Shown: positions 18,630 through 26,287 of the stretch, piece by piece
How the letters are laid out: each line of letters opens with the position of its first letter
How positions within the stretch are numbered: position 1 is the stretch's first letter
Origin: Methanococcoides seepicolus
Lineage (GTDB): Archaea > Halobacteriota > Methanosarcinia > Methanosarcinales > Methanosarcinaceae
Length of the DNA stretch: 64,000 nt
Direction: 5' to 3'
NCBI RefSeq assembly: GCF_023684405.1
Contig: NZ_JAGSOI010000001.1
Coordinates: forward strand, 52,123 to 116,122
Made by a program: the position numbers and the translations under genes
The notes under the pieces: model-generated
Databases searched by the model: none
What the model was told of the DNA's origin: nothing
Seen by the model: only the letters and a program-made list of their open reading frames with translations

Positions 18630-19607
18630 TCAGGCATCCCCAAGACCATCTGTTGTGACGGAGATGAGTGCTTCGCCATCCGGCAGGTTCGGAGAGTCCA
18701 CGAGCTTGACTATCCTTTTCTCGCCTTTGGATTTTCTTATGTAGAGCCTGAAGGTGGCAGTGTGACCGAGAATGTGACCGCCTATTGGTTTTGTGGGGTC
18801 GCCGAAGAAAGCGTCAGGTTTTGACATGACCTGATTGGTGACCACTACACATGCGTTGGAAAGATCACCGAAACGCAGGATGTCATGAAGATGTTTGTTG
18901 AGCTTCTGCTGCCGGTCGGCAAGTGTACCCCTGCCGATATACTCAGCCCTGAAATGGGCAGTGAGGGAGTCAACGATAAGAAGTTTGACTGGCATCTCGG
19001 TATTTTTGAGCTCGTTGGCAAGCTCATTGGCGGAGTCCACAAGAAGGATCTGATGATTGGAATTGAAGGCACGTGCCACATGGATGTTCTTGAGGAATTC
19101 CTCAGGGTCGTACTCGATGCCGTGCTTATCAGAGATACCTTTTACCATCTGTGCGATCCTTTCAGGCCTGAAGGTGTTCTCGGTATCGATCATGATCACA
19201 GAGCCACCAAGACCGCCCTGCTCGGGAGGCAATTGTACGTTCACAGCAAGCTGATGGGCGATCTGCGTCTTTCCAGACCCGAACTCCCCATACATTTCCG
19301 TGATGGACTGGGTCTCTATCCCGCCACCCATCATCTCATCGAATTCCGTGCACCCGGTGGACAGTTTGCCCACAAGTTTCCGCCTTTCAAGAACAAGGTC
19401 GCCGGTCTCGAATCCACCGACATCCGCCGACTGCCTGGCGGCGTTGATTATCTTTGCAGCTGTAGATTCCCCGATCTCCGCACTGTTGGCAAGTTCTGCC
19501 GGAGAGGCTACAGCAATGGCTTCAATAGTAGTGAATCCGGCATCCTTGAGCTTCTGTGCTGTTGCTGGTCCTACGTGATCAAGATCTTCCAATAATACTT
19601 CTGTCAT
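18630..19607 (-). CDS. radA: DNA repair and recombination protein RadA
   Basis: Archaeal RecA/Rad51 recombinase (325 aa) that forms filaments on single-stranded DNA and drives strand exchange. The N-terminal helix-hairpin-helix domain (residues 1-65) includes [17 protein letters not shown]. The ATPase core has Walker [10 protein letters not shown] at about 106-114, an [14 protein letters not shown] segment, and [15 protein letters not shown] for Walker B. Loop L2 and the C-terminal [19 protein letters not shown] are intact; no intein interrupts it. AAGGAG precedes the ATG by eight bases. Confidence 0.97.
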   Translation of the reverse strand: MTEVLLEDLDHVGPATAQKLKDAGFTTIEAIAVASPAELANSAEIGESTAAKIINAARQSADVGGFETGDLVLERRKLVGKLSTGCTEFDEMMGGGIETQSITEMYGEFGSGKTQIAHQLAVNVQLPPEQGGLGGSVIMIDTENTFRPERIAQMVKGISDKHGIEYDPEEFLKNIHVARAFNSNHQILLVDSANELANELKNTEMPVKLLIVDSLTAHFRAEYIGRGTLADRQQKLNKHLHDILRFGDLSNACVVVTNQVMSKPDAFFGDPTKPIGGHILGHTATFRLYIRKSKGEKRIVKLVDSPNLPDGEALISVTTDGLGDA

Positions 19608-19873
19608 TTTAATTACTCCTTAAGGTGCACTAGTTTCTTTTGTTCATGTGTGCACATTTGTTCTTCATTTATCCCCCAGGACTATATATACATAAGGTAA
19701 GCGGGTTGAAAGTATTCAAAGCATGATATCCTTTGGAAGAAATATAAGAATACAGATATTATTACTGAATCAAAGCTCCACTTCCATGAAGAAACACCGT
19801 TTCAATACGAATGTCAAGAATAAAATTAAAATATATATAGATATAAAAGTATTATTTCACACGAGGAATACTA

Positions 19874-20572
19874 GTGAACACATCAGAGATATTAACAGAA
19901 TTTATTGAAGATACTGGAAAAACAGTCAGTGACCGAACACTCAATAAATATAAAGACGCAATCGATCTATTTGCATTATTTCTAAGAGATACCAAATATG
20001 ATGAGAACGAGGATCTGGAATATGACGTCAAGGAAGAGCAGAAGCGTGTTTTGGCAGCATTGGACTTTGACTTTTCGGAGGTTACTTCTGAAGCAATAGA
20101 ACAATTCCTCGGATATTTTTTGATACGAAAAGTGATGGACACAATTTCTTTTAAAGATGATGTTTCAAAGAGAATGCACAAATTTGTCAAGTGGGCATAT
20201 CAAAAAGGATACATGAGCAAAGAGAATTATGAAGATTGCGAGCCAATGGTTAAAAGATTGAAAACCGATGTCCGCTTAGCTGAAGAGTTATTTTTTGTTT
20301 TGGCAGATTATGTCGATGAAGATCAACCTGAAAATTGTGAAGAAGAGTCCTACGAAGATTATTTCCAGATCAAAAAAGTAACACCAGGAAAACTTTATTT
20401 GGAATCGATTTATCCTTTTGGTGATGAACTGGACGAAGAGATAATTGTGAAAGTTCCAGAAAAGATCAGTTCGATGTGCAAAGCTGATTGGCAGATATAT
20501 ATGGAAATAGCAAAATGTGGACCAGAATGGAAGATCCTCATGAGTGGAAGTGTCTATCCAATTCCGTATTAA
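19874..20572 (+). CDS. hypothetical acidic protein, possible SAM-like core-binding fold
   Basis: A 232-residue acidic soluble protein that I do not recognise. It starts at GTG 19874 behind GAGG. The N-terminal 110 residues (ILTEFIEDTGKTVSDRTLNK, and VKWAYQKGYMSKENYED) look like the helical core-binding domain of tyrosine recombinases, but no catalytic Arg-His-Arg-Tyr domain follows. The C-terminal half reads KVTPGKLYLESIYPFGDELD and may be a separate beta-rich domain. It is AT-rich and is followed by an ATPase gene remnant, so it sits in a region of turnover. A role in DNA binding is only a guess. Confidence 0.65.
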   Translation: MNTSEILTEFIEDTGKTVSDRTLNKYKDAIDLFALFLRDTKYDENEDLEYDVKEEQKRVLAALDFDFSEVTSEAIEQFLGYFLIRKVMDTISFKDDVSKRMHKFVKWAYQKGYMSKENYEDCEPMVKRLKTDVRLAEELFFVLADYVDEDQPENCEEESYEDYFQIKKVTPGKLYLESIYPFGDELDEEIIVKVPEKISSMCKADWQIYMEIAKCGPEWKILMSGSVYPIPY

Positions 20573-20611
20573 AGATGAGAGATTAGCTCTGAAAGAACAC
20601 AATATTTTTAC

Positions 20612-20755
20612 TGAGAAGTAAGAACTAGGTCAGCTTTTTTCGGTCGTAAAAAGAAACTTTCATATCTTGAACAAATATACGATCAGCCAGAAGCATCGCT
20701 TATTGTCCTATACAGCAGAAGGCGTGGGGGAAAGACCGAACTTGACAGAGAGTCC
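20612..20755 (+). pseudogene. 5' remnant of an archaeal AAA ATPase (PF01637-type)
   Basis: One frame reads AFFGRKKKLSYLEQIYDQPE followed by ASLIVLYSRRRGGKTEL. This is the N-terminal signature of the archaeal ATPase family (FxGRExEL..L, then hydrophobic strand, GRRRxGKT Walker A), with Gly in place of the usual Val. Similarity ends right after the P-loop. The open frame continues to 20965 without family features, and there is no proper start. The Walker B and helix-turn-helix parts are missing, so this is a truncated relic. Confidence 0.65.
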
Positions 20756-20974
20756 CTAAGGGTAGGAAAGGATCGTACCTTTTTGATGATAGCTAACATC
20801 ATTTTACCCCCAAGGAATAGTATTATTGAACAGTTATTAGCTGGTGTGTACATGCTTGCCCTTCACTTGCAGCCACATCTTTTCAGATGTTACGTAATCT
20901 CACAACCCCCTATGGACACAATTCCCAAAAACGCCGTCATAACACTTAATGTGCTTACACATTAAGTCAAAATC

Positions 20975-21523
20975 ATGTTTATCATTGGGCGTTTGGGGAT
21001 TACACTGGCGATCTTTTTGATCATATCGCTTCTTATTCCGTCCATTCGGAAGAGGATCGATTATCGGTTCGTTGCCATTGGGGCACTTTTATCGGACCTT
21101 ATCGACAAGCCGATAGGGAGATTGTTCTTTGAAGAGATATTTGCCAATGGAAGGATATTTGCCCACATATTCTTGTTCGTATTAGCCATCTTCCTTTTGG
21201 GTGTCTTCATTTACAGGCAGCAGAGGGAGAATGGATCAGGGATGATCGTTCTGTCTTTTGCCAGCCTCATACATCTTTTACAAGACCGTATGTGGTTAGT
21301 ACCGCAGACTTTCCTGTGGCCTGCTCTGGGATGGGAATTCCCTCATGGGTCTGTTTATGGAGGATTTTCACATTACCTATCCGTAGTCACCACGAACAGT
21401 TTTGCACCTGAGGTCTCGAACACATACATGTTCGAACTTGCCGGACTTGGAGTGTTCATAGTAGTGATATACTGGCAGCTCTTCAGGATCATTGTACCAC
21501 ACACGACAGATCAGGATTCATAA
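20975..21523 (+). CDS. membrane-bound metal-dependent hydrolase family protein
   Basis: A 182-residue protein with about four hydrophobic spans. It resembles the YdjM/DUF457 class of putative membrane hydrolases: AIGALLSDLIDKPIGR carries the conserved Asp pair in the first loop, AHIFLFVLAIFLL a His at the start of a span, and ASLIHLLQDRMW a further His and Asp. These would form a membrane-embedded metal site. The biochemical function of the family is not established. It is followed 104 bp later by coaD on the same strand. Confidence 0.75.
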   Translation: MFIIGRLGITLAIFLIISLLIPSIRKRIDYRFVAIGALLSDLIDKPIGRLFFEEIFANGRIFAHIFLFVLAIFLLGVFIYRQQRENGSGMIVLSFASLIHLLQDRMWLVPQTFLWPALGWEFPHGSVYGGFSHYLSVVTTNSFAPEVSNTYMFELAGLGVFIVVIYWQLFRIIVPHTTDQDS

Positions 21524-21627
21524 CATTTATTCAGAGAGTGCCGAATTACTGACATCACACCATTTCCCCATCCCAAAACCACCATCCCAAATGTCACACC
21601 CACGCCCGCCAATCCATCATAACACTT

Positions 21628-22119
21628 ATGACATACGAACCCCTTTTGCAAGCGATGGGAAGAACAGCGGTAGGAGGAACCTTTGAATTCCTTCACGATG
21701 GCCACACGGCATTGATCAGAAAGGCGTTCGAGATGGCGAAAGGCGACATTGTGGATATCGGCCTTACATCCGATGAGATGGCCAAACAGAAGAACAGGAA
21801 CATCCCCGATATTGCAACCCGCAAGAAGAATCTGACCGCTTTTATCGAGCAACTTGGCATACCTAAGAAAAGGTACAATATACAGACCCTGAAAGATCCT
21901 TATGGCTCGACAATCAAAGAAGATTACGAGTTCATCGTAGTATCCCCTGAGACCCATCCCGTTGCCCTGAAGATCAACGAGATAAGAAAGGCTGCCGGAA
22001 GAGGAGAAATAAAGATAGTGAGCATAAACTACGTAATGGCGGATGATGATCTCCCCATATCGTCCACACGTATCGGCCAGGGAGAGATCGATGTGCACGG
22101 GCATTTGAAGCTTAAATGA
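21628..22119 (+). CDS. coaD: phosphopantetheine adenylyltransferase, archaeal type
   Basis: Enzyme of coenzyme A biosynthesis that transfers AMP from ATP to 4'-phosphopantetheine. This is the archaeal/eukaryotic form (163 aa). Visible are the nucleotidyltransferase motif AVGGTFEFLHDGH (residues 14-26, with His23 and His26), DIGLTSDEMA, and the ISSTRI motif near the C-terminus. Homologues usually begin right before VAVGGTF, so ATG 21655 is an alternative start giving 154 residues; neither start has a clear ribosome-binding site. A phosphopantetheinyl transferase, which consumes CoA, is encoded 3 kb away. Confidence 0.92.
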   Translation: MTYEPLLQAMGRTAVGGTFEFLHDGHTALIRKAFEMAKGDIVDIGLTSDEMAKQKNRNIPDIATRKKNLTAFIEQLGIPKKRYNIQTLKDPYGSTIKEDYEFIVVSPETHPVALKINEIRKAAGRGEIKIVSINYVMADDDLPISSTRIGQGEIDVHGHLKLK

Positions 22120-22272
22120 AATGGCTTTTCAGGTGTGAACTACTAACCTCCAAGCACTCCACAAATGTACCAATTTAAATTATTATGTGTTTTCTTTTTA
22201 TACATTCATTCTAAAAAAAGTACAACCGTCCCCCTTAAATATTTTTAGACCATCAATATATTGGGAGTAGAG

Positions 22273-22425
22273 GTGGTAAATACTATCAGTGTAGAGAAGA
22301 ACTGCCCTGTATGTGGCAGTAAATTCGTGGTGGATAAGAGCGTAGCTGAGAGAGATCTGTGTTGCACACTCGGGTGTTGTTTGAAGATTACGAGTAGTTC
22401 ACAGGATAATTTAGTACAGTTTTGA
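22273..22425 (+). CDS. small cysteine-rich protein, possible zinc ribbon, 50 aa
   Basis: A 50-codon frame from GTG 22273 to TGA 22423-22425. The product has six cysteines arranged CPVCG (11, 14), then CC (30, 31) and CC (35, 36) in LCCTLGCCLKIT, which suggests a metal-binding knuckle. GGGAG lies five bases before the start and an AGGTGG overlaps it. It stands alone between coaD and the Gfo/Idh gene. I recognise no named family, but the CPxCG motif and the start context favour a real protein. Confidence 0.55.
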   Translation: MVNTISVEKNCPVCGSKFVVDKSVAERDLCCTLGCCLKITSSSQDNLVQF

Positions 22426-22522
22426 GAATATCGGCCAGCATTAAAGACATGAAGATATTTTGAGGATCTAGTGCATTAGTCGTACTATTATCAGATTAAT
22501 CTGTTTTTAAGGAGTTATTATC

Positions 22523-23455
22523 ATGGTGCGTGTCGGAGTAATCGGAACCGGAGTTATGGGTGTTAACCATATACGAATATATCACGAGATGGAAGGCGTG
22601 GAGCTTGTAGGAATTTCTGATATAGATGAAGAAAGAGTGAAAGAGCTATCCAGAAAGTATGGCACCGAGCCCTTTACAGACTATAAAAGATTGCTCAGAA
22701 AAGATCTTGATGCCATTAGCATCGTTGTCCCTACAAAGCTCCACAAACAGGTGTGTCTTGATGCCCTTGAAGCAGGGGCAAATGTGCTTGTGGAAAAGCC
22801 CATCGCTGATACGCCAGAAAATGCAGATATAATGATACAGGCTGCAAAGAATGCAGGAAAAGCCTTGATGATCGGACACATCGAAAGGTTCAATCCAGCG
22901 GTCATAAAACTTAAGGAGATCATCGATGCGGGCCTGCTTGGAAAGATAGTATCTATGTCGACCCGAAGAGTAGGTGCATACAATCCGAGGATAAGGGATG
23001 TAGGTGTTATCCTGGATATCGGAGTACACGACATCGATATTATCTCATATCTTTACGGCCTTAAGGTGAACAAGGTCCATGCCATTGCAGGTGCGAACAT
23101 CCATCCGTTCGAGGATCATGCCTCCATACATTTAAGGTTCGACCATAACCAGACAGGTCTTGTAGATACCAACTGGCTGACCCCTCACAAGATACGCAAC
23201 CTTACAGCCGTAGGAATTAAAAGCGTGGCATATCTGGACTACATCAACCAGACTTTAGAACTTCATGACGAGAAATGGATAAGGGAAGCAAAAGTTGACA
23301 AAGCCGAACCCCTCAGGAACGAGCTGGAGCATTTCATCAAATGTGTGAGCACAGGTGAAATGATACACTGCAACGGAGAGGACGGAAAACATGCACTGGA
23401 AGCATGCATGGCTGCCATTGATTCATACAAGCAGGAAAAGACGATCCAATTGTGA
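22523..23455 (+). CDS. Gfo/Idh/MocA oxidoreductase, likely UDP-GlcNAc 3-dehydrogenase
   Basis: A 310-residue NAD(P)-dependent oxidoreductase. The Rossmann motif VGVIGTGVMGVNH is at residue 4, the VEKPIADTPENA motif carries the conserved EKP near residue 94, and GHIERFNPAV and DIGVHDIDIISYLYG complete the active site (Asp and His). In methanogens, close relatives oxidise the 3-hydroxyl of UDP-GlcNAc on the way to UDP-GlcNAc3NA or acetamido sugars of surface glycans; that substrate is inferred. AAGGAG precedes the ATG. A nucleotide-sugar dehydrogenase follows 53 bp later, supporting a glycan role. Confidence 0.85.
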   Translation: MVRVGVIGTGVMGVNHIRIYHEMEGVELVGISDIDEERVKELSRKYGTEPFTDYKRLLRKDLDAISIVVPTKLHKQVCLDALEAGANVLVEKPIADTPENADIMIQAAKNAGKALMIGHIERFNPAVIKLKEIIDAGLLGKIVSMSTRRVGAYNPRIRDVGVILDIGVHDIDIISYLYGLKVNKVHAIAGANIHPFEDHASIHLRFDHNQTGLVDTNWLTPHKIRNLTAVGIKSVAYLDYINQTLELHDEKWIREAKVDKAEPLRNELEHFIKCVSTGEMIHCNGEDGKHALEACMAAIDSYKQEKTIQL

Positions 23456-23508
23456 TCGACACAAACTAAATTTTCATATTTATAACACGGATAACACAGG
23501 TTGATATC

Positions 23509-24927
23509 ATGAGTGATAAGTTACAGAAGATCATAGATGCAAGAGGACCCATCAAAAAAATAGGTGTTCTTGGTATGGGATACGTAGGCATACCTGCAGC
23601 AGCTCTTTTCGCAGATGTTGACAAATTTGAGAAAGTCCTGGGATTTCAGAGGAATTCCGCATCCTCCGGCTACAAGATCGACATGATCAACAACGGTGAA
23701 AGCCCCCTAAAAGGCGAAGAACCCGGCCTAGAAGACCTCTTAAGAAAAGTCACCGATACCAAAAAGTTCGAGTGCACCCCCGACTTCTCAAGAATTACAG
23801 AGTTGGACGCAGTGACCCTTGCTATCCAGACCCCATTCAAAAATCCCGCAGACCTCATCCCTGATTTCGGGGCCCTGATCGAGGGCATACGCAACGTAGG
23901 CAAATACCTCAAACCCGGCATGCTTGTAGTACTGGAATCCACCATCACCCCGGGAACCACAAAGGGAATGGCTAAAGAAATCCTCGAGGAAGAGTCCGGC
24001 CTGAAAGCAGGAGAGGATTTCGCCCTGGCCCATGCCCCCGAACGCGTAATGGTGGGCCGCCTCCTCAAGAACATACAGGAACACGACAGAATTGTCGGAG
24101 GAATAGACGAGACCAGCACAAAACGAGCCATCGAACTCTACTCCCCAGTCCTCACAAAGGGAAAGATAATCCCAATGTCCGCCACCGCAGCCGAGGTCAC
24201 CAAAACCGCCGAGAACACATTCCGGGACCTACAGATCGCAGCAGCCAACCAGCTCGCCCTCTATTGCGAATCCATGGGGATCAACTTCTACGATGTACGT
24301 GCAGGAATAGACAGCCTAAAAGGAGAAGGCATTACAAGAGCCATCCTCTGGCCCGGAGCCGGAGTCGGCGGTCACTGCCTTACCAAAGACACCTATCACC
24401 TTGAACGCGGCATAGAGATAGCCGGTGAAATGCCTTTAGACTATCCCAAAAATGCTGATTCCATCTACATCCTGGCCCGCAAGGTGAACGATTTCATGCC
24501 CAATCACATGTTCAAGCTCACCGAAGAAGCCCTTGCAGCCGCCGACAAAAGGATCAAAGGCTCAAAGATCGCCATGTTAGGCTGGGCCTTCATCAATGAT
24601 TCTGATGATGCCAGGAATCCCCCATCAGAGCCATACAGAGACCTTTTAGTTGAAGCTGGTGCTGAAGTTATGGTGCATGATCCGCATGTGTTGAACTATC
24701 CGAATGTTGAGATAGAGAAGGACATGGAATCAGTAGTGAAAGATGCCGATGCAGTCGTGATCCTGACCGGCCACTCCGAATACTTCAAGCTGGATCCTGC
24801 TGAGGTTAAAGCATTGATGGGGAAAGATCAGCCTGTTGTTGTGGATGGCAGGAACGTGATCAAGCCTGAGGAATTTATTGATGGAGGGTTCGTTTATAGA
24901 GGGATTGGAAGAGGGGATATTAACTGA
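23509..24927 (+). CDS. UDP-glucose/GDP-mannose (ManNAc-type) dehydrogenase
   Basis: Nucleotide-sugar 6-dehydrogenase of 472 residues, which makes a uronic acid by two NAD-dependent oxidations. The NAD motif GVLGMGYVGIPAAALFA starts near residue 19. The catalytic cysteine is Cys290 in GAGVGGHCLTKDTYHL, and APERVMVGRLL and the C-terminal domain GWAFINDSDDARNPPS are present. Codon choice is unusual in the middle: about 23690-24590 is rich in C-ending codons (ACC, CTC, CCC), while both ends look like neighbouring genes. This suggests a mosaic made by recombination. AGGTTGAT precedes the ATG. Confidence 0.9.
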   Translation: MSDKLQKIIDARGPIKKIGVLGMGYVGIPAAALFADVDKFEKVLGFQRNSASSGYKIDMINNGESPLKGEEPGLEDLLRKVTDTKKFECTPDFSRITELDAVTLAIQTPFKNPADLIPDFGALIEGIRNVGKYLKPGMLVVLESTITPGTTKGMAKEILEEESGLKAGEDFALAHAPERVMVGRLLKNIQEHDRIVGGIDETSTKRAIELYSPVLTKGKIIPMSATAAEVTKTAENTFRDLQIAAANQLALYCESMGINFYDVRAGIDSLKGEGITRAILWPGAGVGGHCLTKDTYHLERGIEIAGEMPLDYPKNADSIYILARKVNDFMPNHMFKLTEEALAAADKRIKGSKIAMLGWAFINDSDDARNPPSEPYRDLLVEAGAEVMVHDPHVLNYPNVEIEKDMESVVKDADAVVILTGHSEYFKLDPAEVKALMGKDQPVVVDGRNVIKPEEFIDGGFVYRGIGRGDIN

Positions 24928-24963
24928 ACATCTGAGGTAATAAGTTTAGAAGGAGGTCATCCG

Positions 24964-25041
24964 GTGATACAGAGGACATGGAACTGCGGGATTTTGTGTG
25001 CATATATATGTGGGGAGCTAGCATGGGCACTAACAATTTAA
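24964..25041 (+). CDS. possible 25-codon leader ORF overlapping the PPTase start
   Basis: A GTG at 24964 stands seven bases after a perfect AGGAGGT site and opens a 25-codon frame (Trp at codons 6 and 21, several Cys) ending TAA at 25039-25041. This is 19 bases past the transferase ATG in another frame. The ribosome-binding site here is stronger than that of the transferase, so ribosomes may translate the peptide first. It may be a coupling or attenuating leader, or a remnant of a longer gene. Confidence 0.4.
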   Translation: MIQRTWNCGILCAYICGELAWALTI

Positions 25042-25715
25042 AAATACCATCCACCGTTTCTCTGGAACATATACCCCACTTTTGGGAACAGAATGAAATT
25101 CTTATCCTTATAGTTGATCTGAATGACTATGATACATTGAGTACAGATCATCTGGATGACATTGAAAAAGAACATCTGGAAAGCTTGCAAACCGAGTATT
25201 TCAAAAAAAGATACATAACATCCAGAATGGTTTTGAAATATATTCTGTGTAGTCTCCTCAAAGAACGAGCCGTATACGACATATCCATGTATAAAGACAA
25301 ATGTGGAAGAGTCCATGTACGCGATCATAAAGAAGTACATATCTGTATCTCCTATACTGAAAATATTGTCACCTTGGCAATCTCAAAGATCGAGGTTGGT
25401 ATTGATGTCGAACTTAGAAAATTGCGGTCCCTTACAAATGTTTCAAAATACCTGCACACAACACTTTTACATGCCGACACATATGCGAATGGTCACGATC
25501 CTTTAATGATATGGACCCTGAAAGAAGCGTATTGTAAGTTTTCGAATAAGAGCATTTTTTCTAATTTTAATAAAGAATTAGATCTTAACAATATCTGTCA
25601 TTCAAATTATATTATAAACAACAAATACATACTTGCCGTTGTTACTGATTCGGATCAGTATACAATTAATATTAGTCGTCTTCAGAAAATTGTCTGTAAC
25701 GGAAACTCAGCATAA
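25023..25715 (+). CDS. Sfp-type 4'-phosphopantetheinyl transferase
   Basis: Transfers the phosphopantetheine arm of CoA to a serine of a carrier protein. The 230-residue product has the family signatures in order: KCGRVHV, then ICISYTENIVTLAIS, then VGIDVE with magnesium ligands Asp128 and Glu130, then WTLKEAYCK (Trp164, Lys167, Glu168, Lys172). The spacing and two-lobed length match the Sfp group rather than AcpS. Start ATG 25023 has GGGGAG five bases upstream. The gene is markedly AT-rich and sits between sugar genes and an insertion sequence. Archaea lack the usual fatty-acid carrier protein, and no carrier, NRPS or PKS gene is in the window, so its target is unknown. Confidence 0.85.
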   Translation: MGTNNLKIPSTVSLEHIPHFWEQNEILILIVDLNDYDTLSTDHLDDIEKEHLESLQTEYFKKRYITSRMVLKYILCSLLKERAVYDISMYKDKCGRVHVRDHKEVHICISYTENIVTLAISKIEVGIDVELRKLRSLTNVSKYLHTTLLHADTYANGHDPLMIWTLKEAYCKFSNKSIFSNFNKELDLNNICHSNYIINNKYILAVVTDSDQYTINISRLQKIVCNGNSA

Positions 25716-26287
25716 TTATTGTAGATCAAAATGAAGTATGGAATAATACCAATGTTAAAAATATATTAGTGCAACTGTTAAAAATATATTAATATAATTG
25801 GGAACAATATTATACATAACAAAGAACTAACTTGTATCCCTCACGATCATCGATTCGCAAAAAAGGAATGCATGGGGGCTTAACACTTCAATGATCGAGG
25901 CAGATACTTCATCCGAAGACTATGTCAGGGACATGTTCTGATCTTGGAGGCCATTCAGCAGAGAGGTCATGTGATGGATGGACGTAACATCCTTTAATAA
26001 ACAGGTTCCAAGATTTAATCGTGATAGAAAATAGAAGAGAACTCAGAAATCAAAGGAGCAGTACGAAAAGAAAATCATGTGAAAGAATCTAAGAAGTGGG
26101 CAAAGAGGTGTTCAATGCAGGAAAAGTGGTGCTTACTAAGGTCCACAACAACATTGGTACACCAACAAATAATCACGATCTGACGCATTCCCATCCCAGC
26201 TCTCGCAAGGAGTCTCCTGCGTTAAGTAAGATGAACAACATATTTAAAATCGGTAATGACAATGATATCTAATAGAGATAAAGTAAC
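25716..26287. other. gene-free AT-rich stretch left of the insertion sequence
   Basis: Only short open frames with frequent stops. Pieces such as EADTSSEDYVRDMF at about 25900 hint at decayed coding sequence, but I cannot assign a parent. AT-rich repeats of TTAAAAATATATTA occur near 25754 and 25779. Confidence 0.45.

Noticed and set aside
18885..19595. Plus-strand open frame of 236 codons antisense to radA
   Set aside because: Mirror of the strongly conserved radA codons; no ribosome-binding site or family likeness.
20783..20965. Plus-strand frame of 60 codons before the membrane hydrolase gene
   Set aside because: It is the open tail of the ATPase relic without a start signal or family features.
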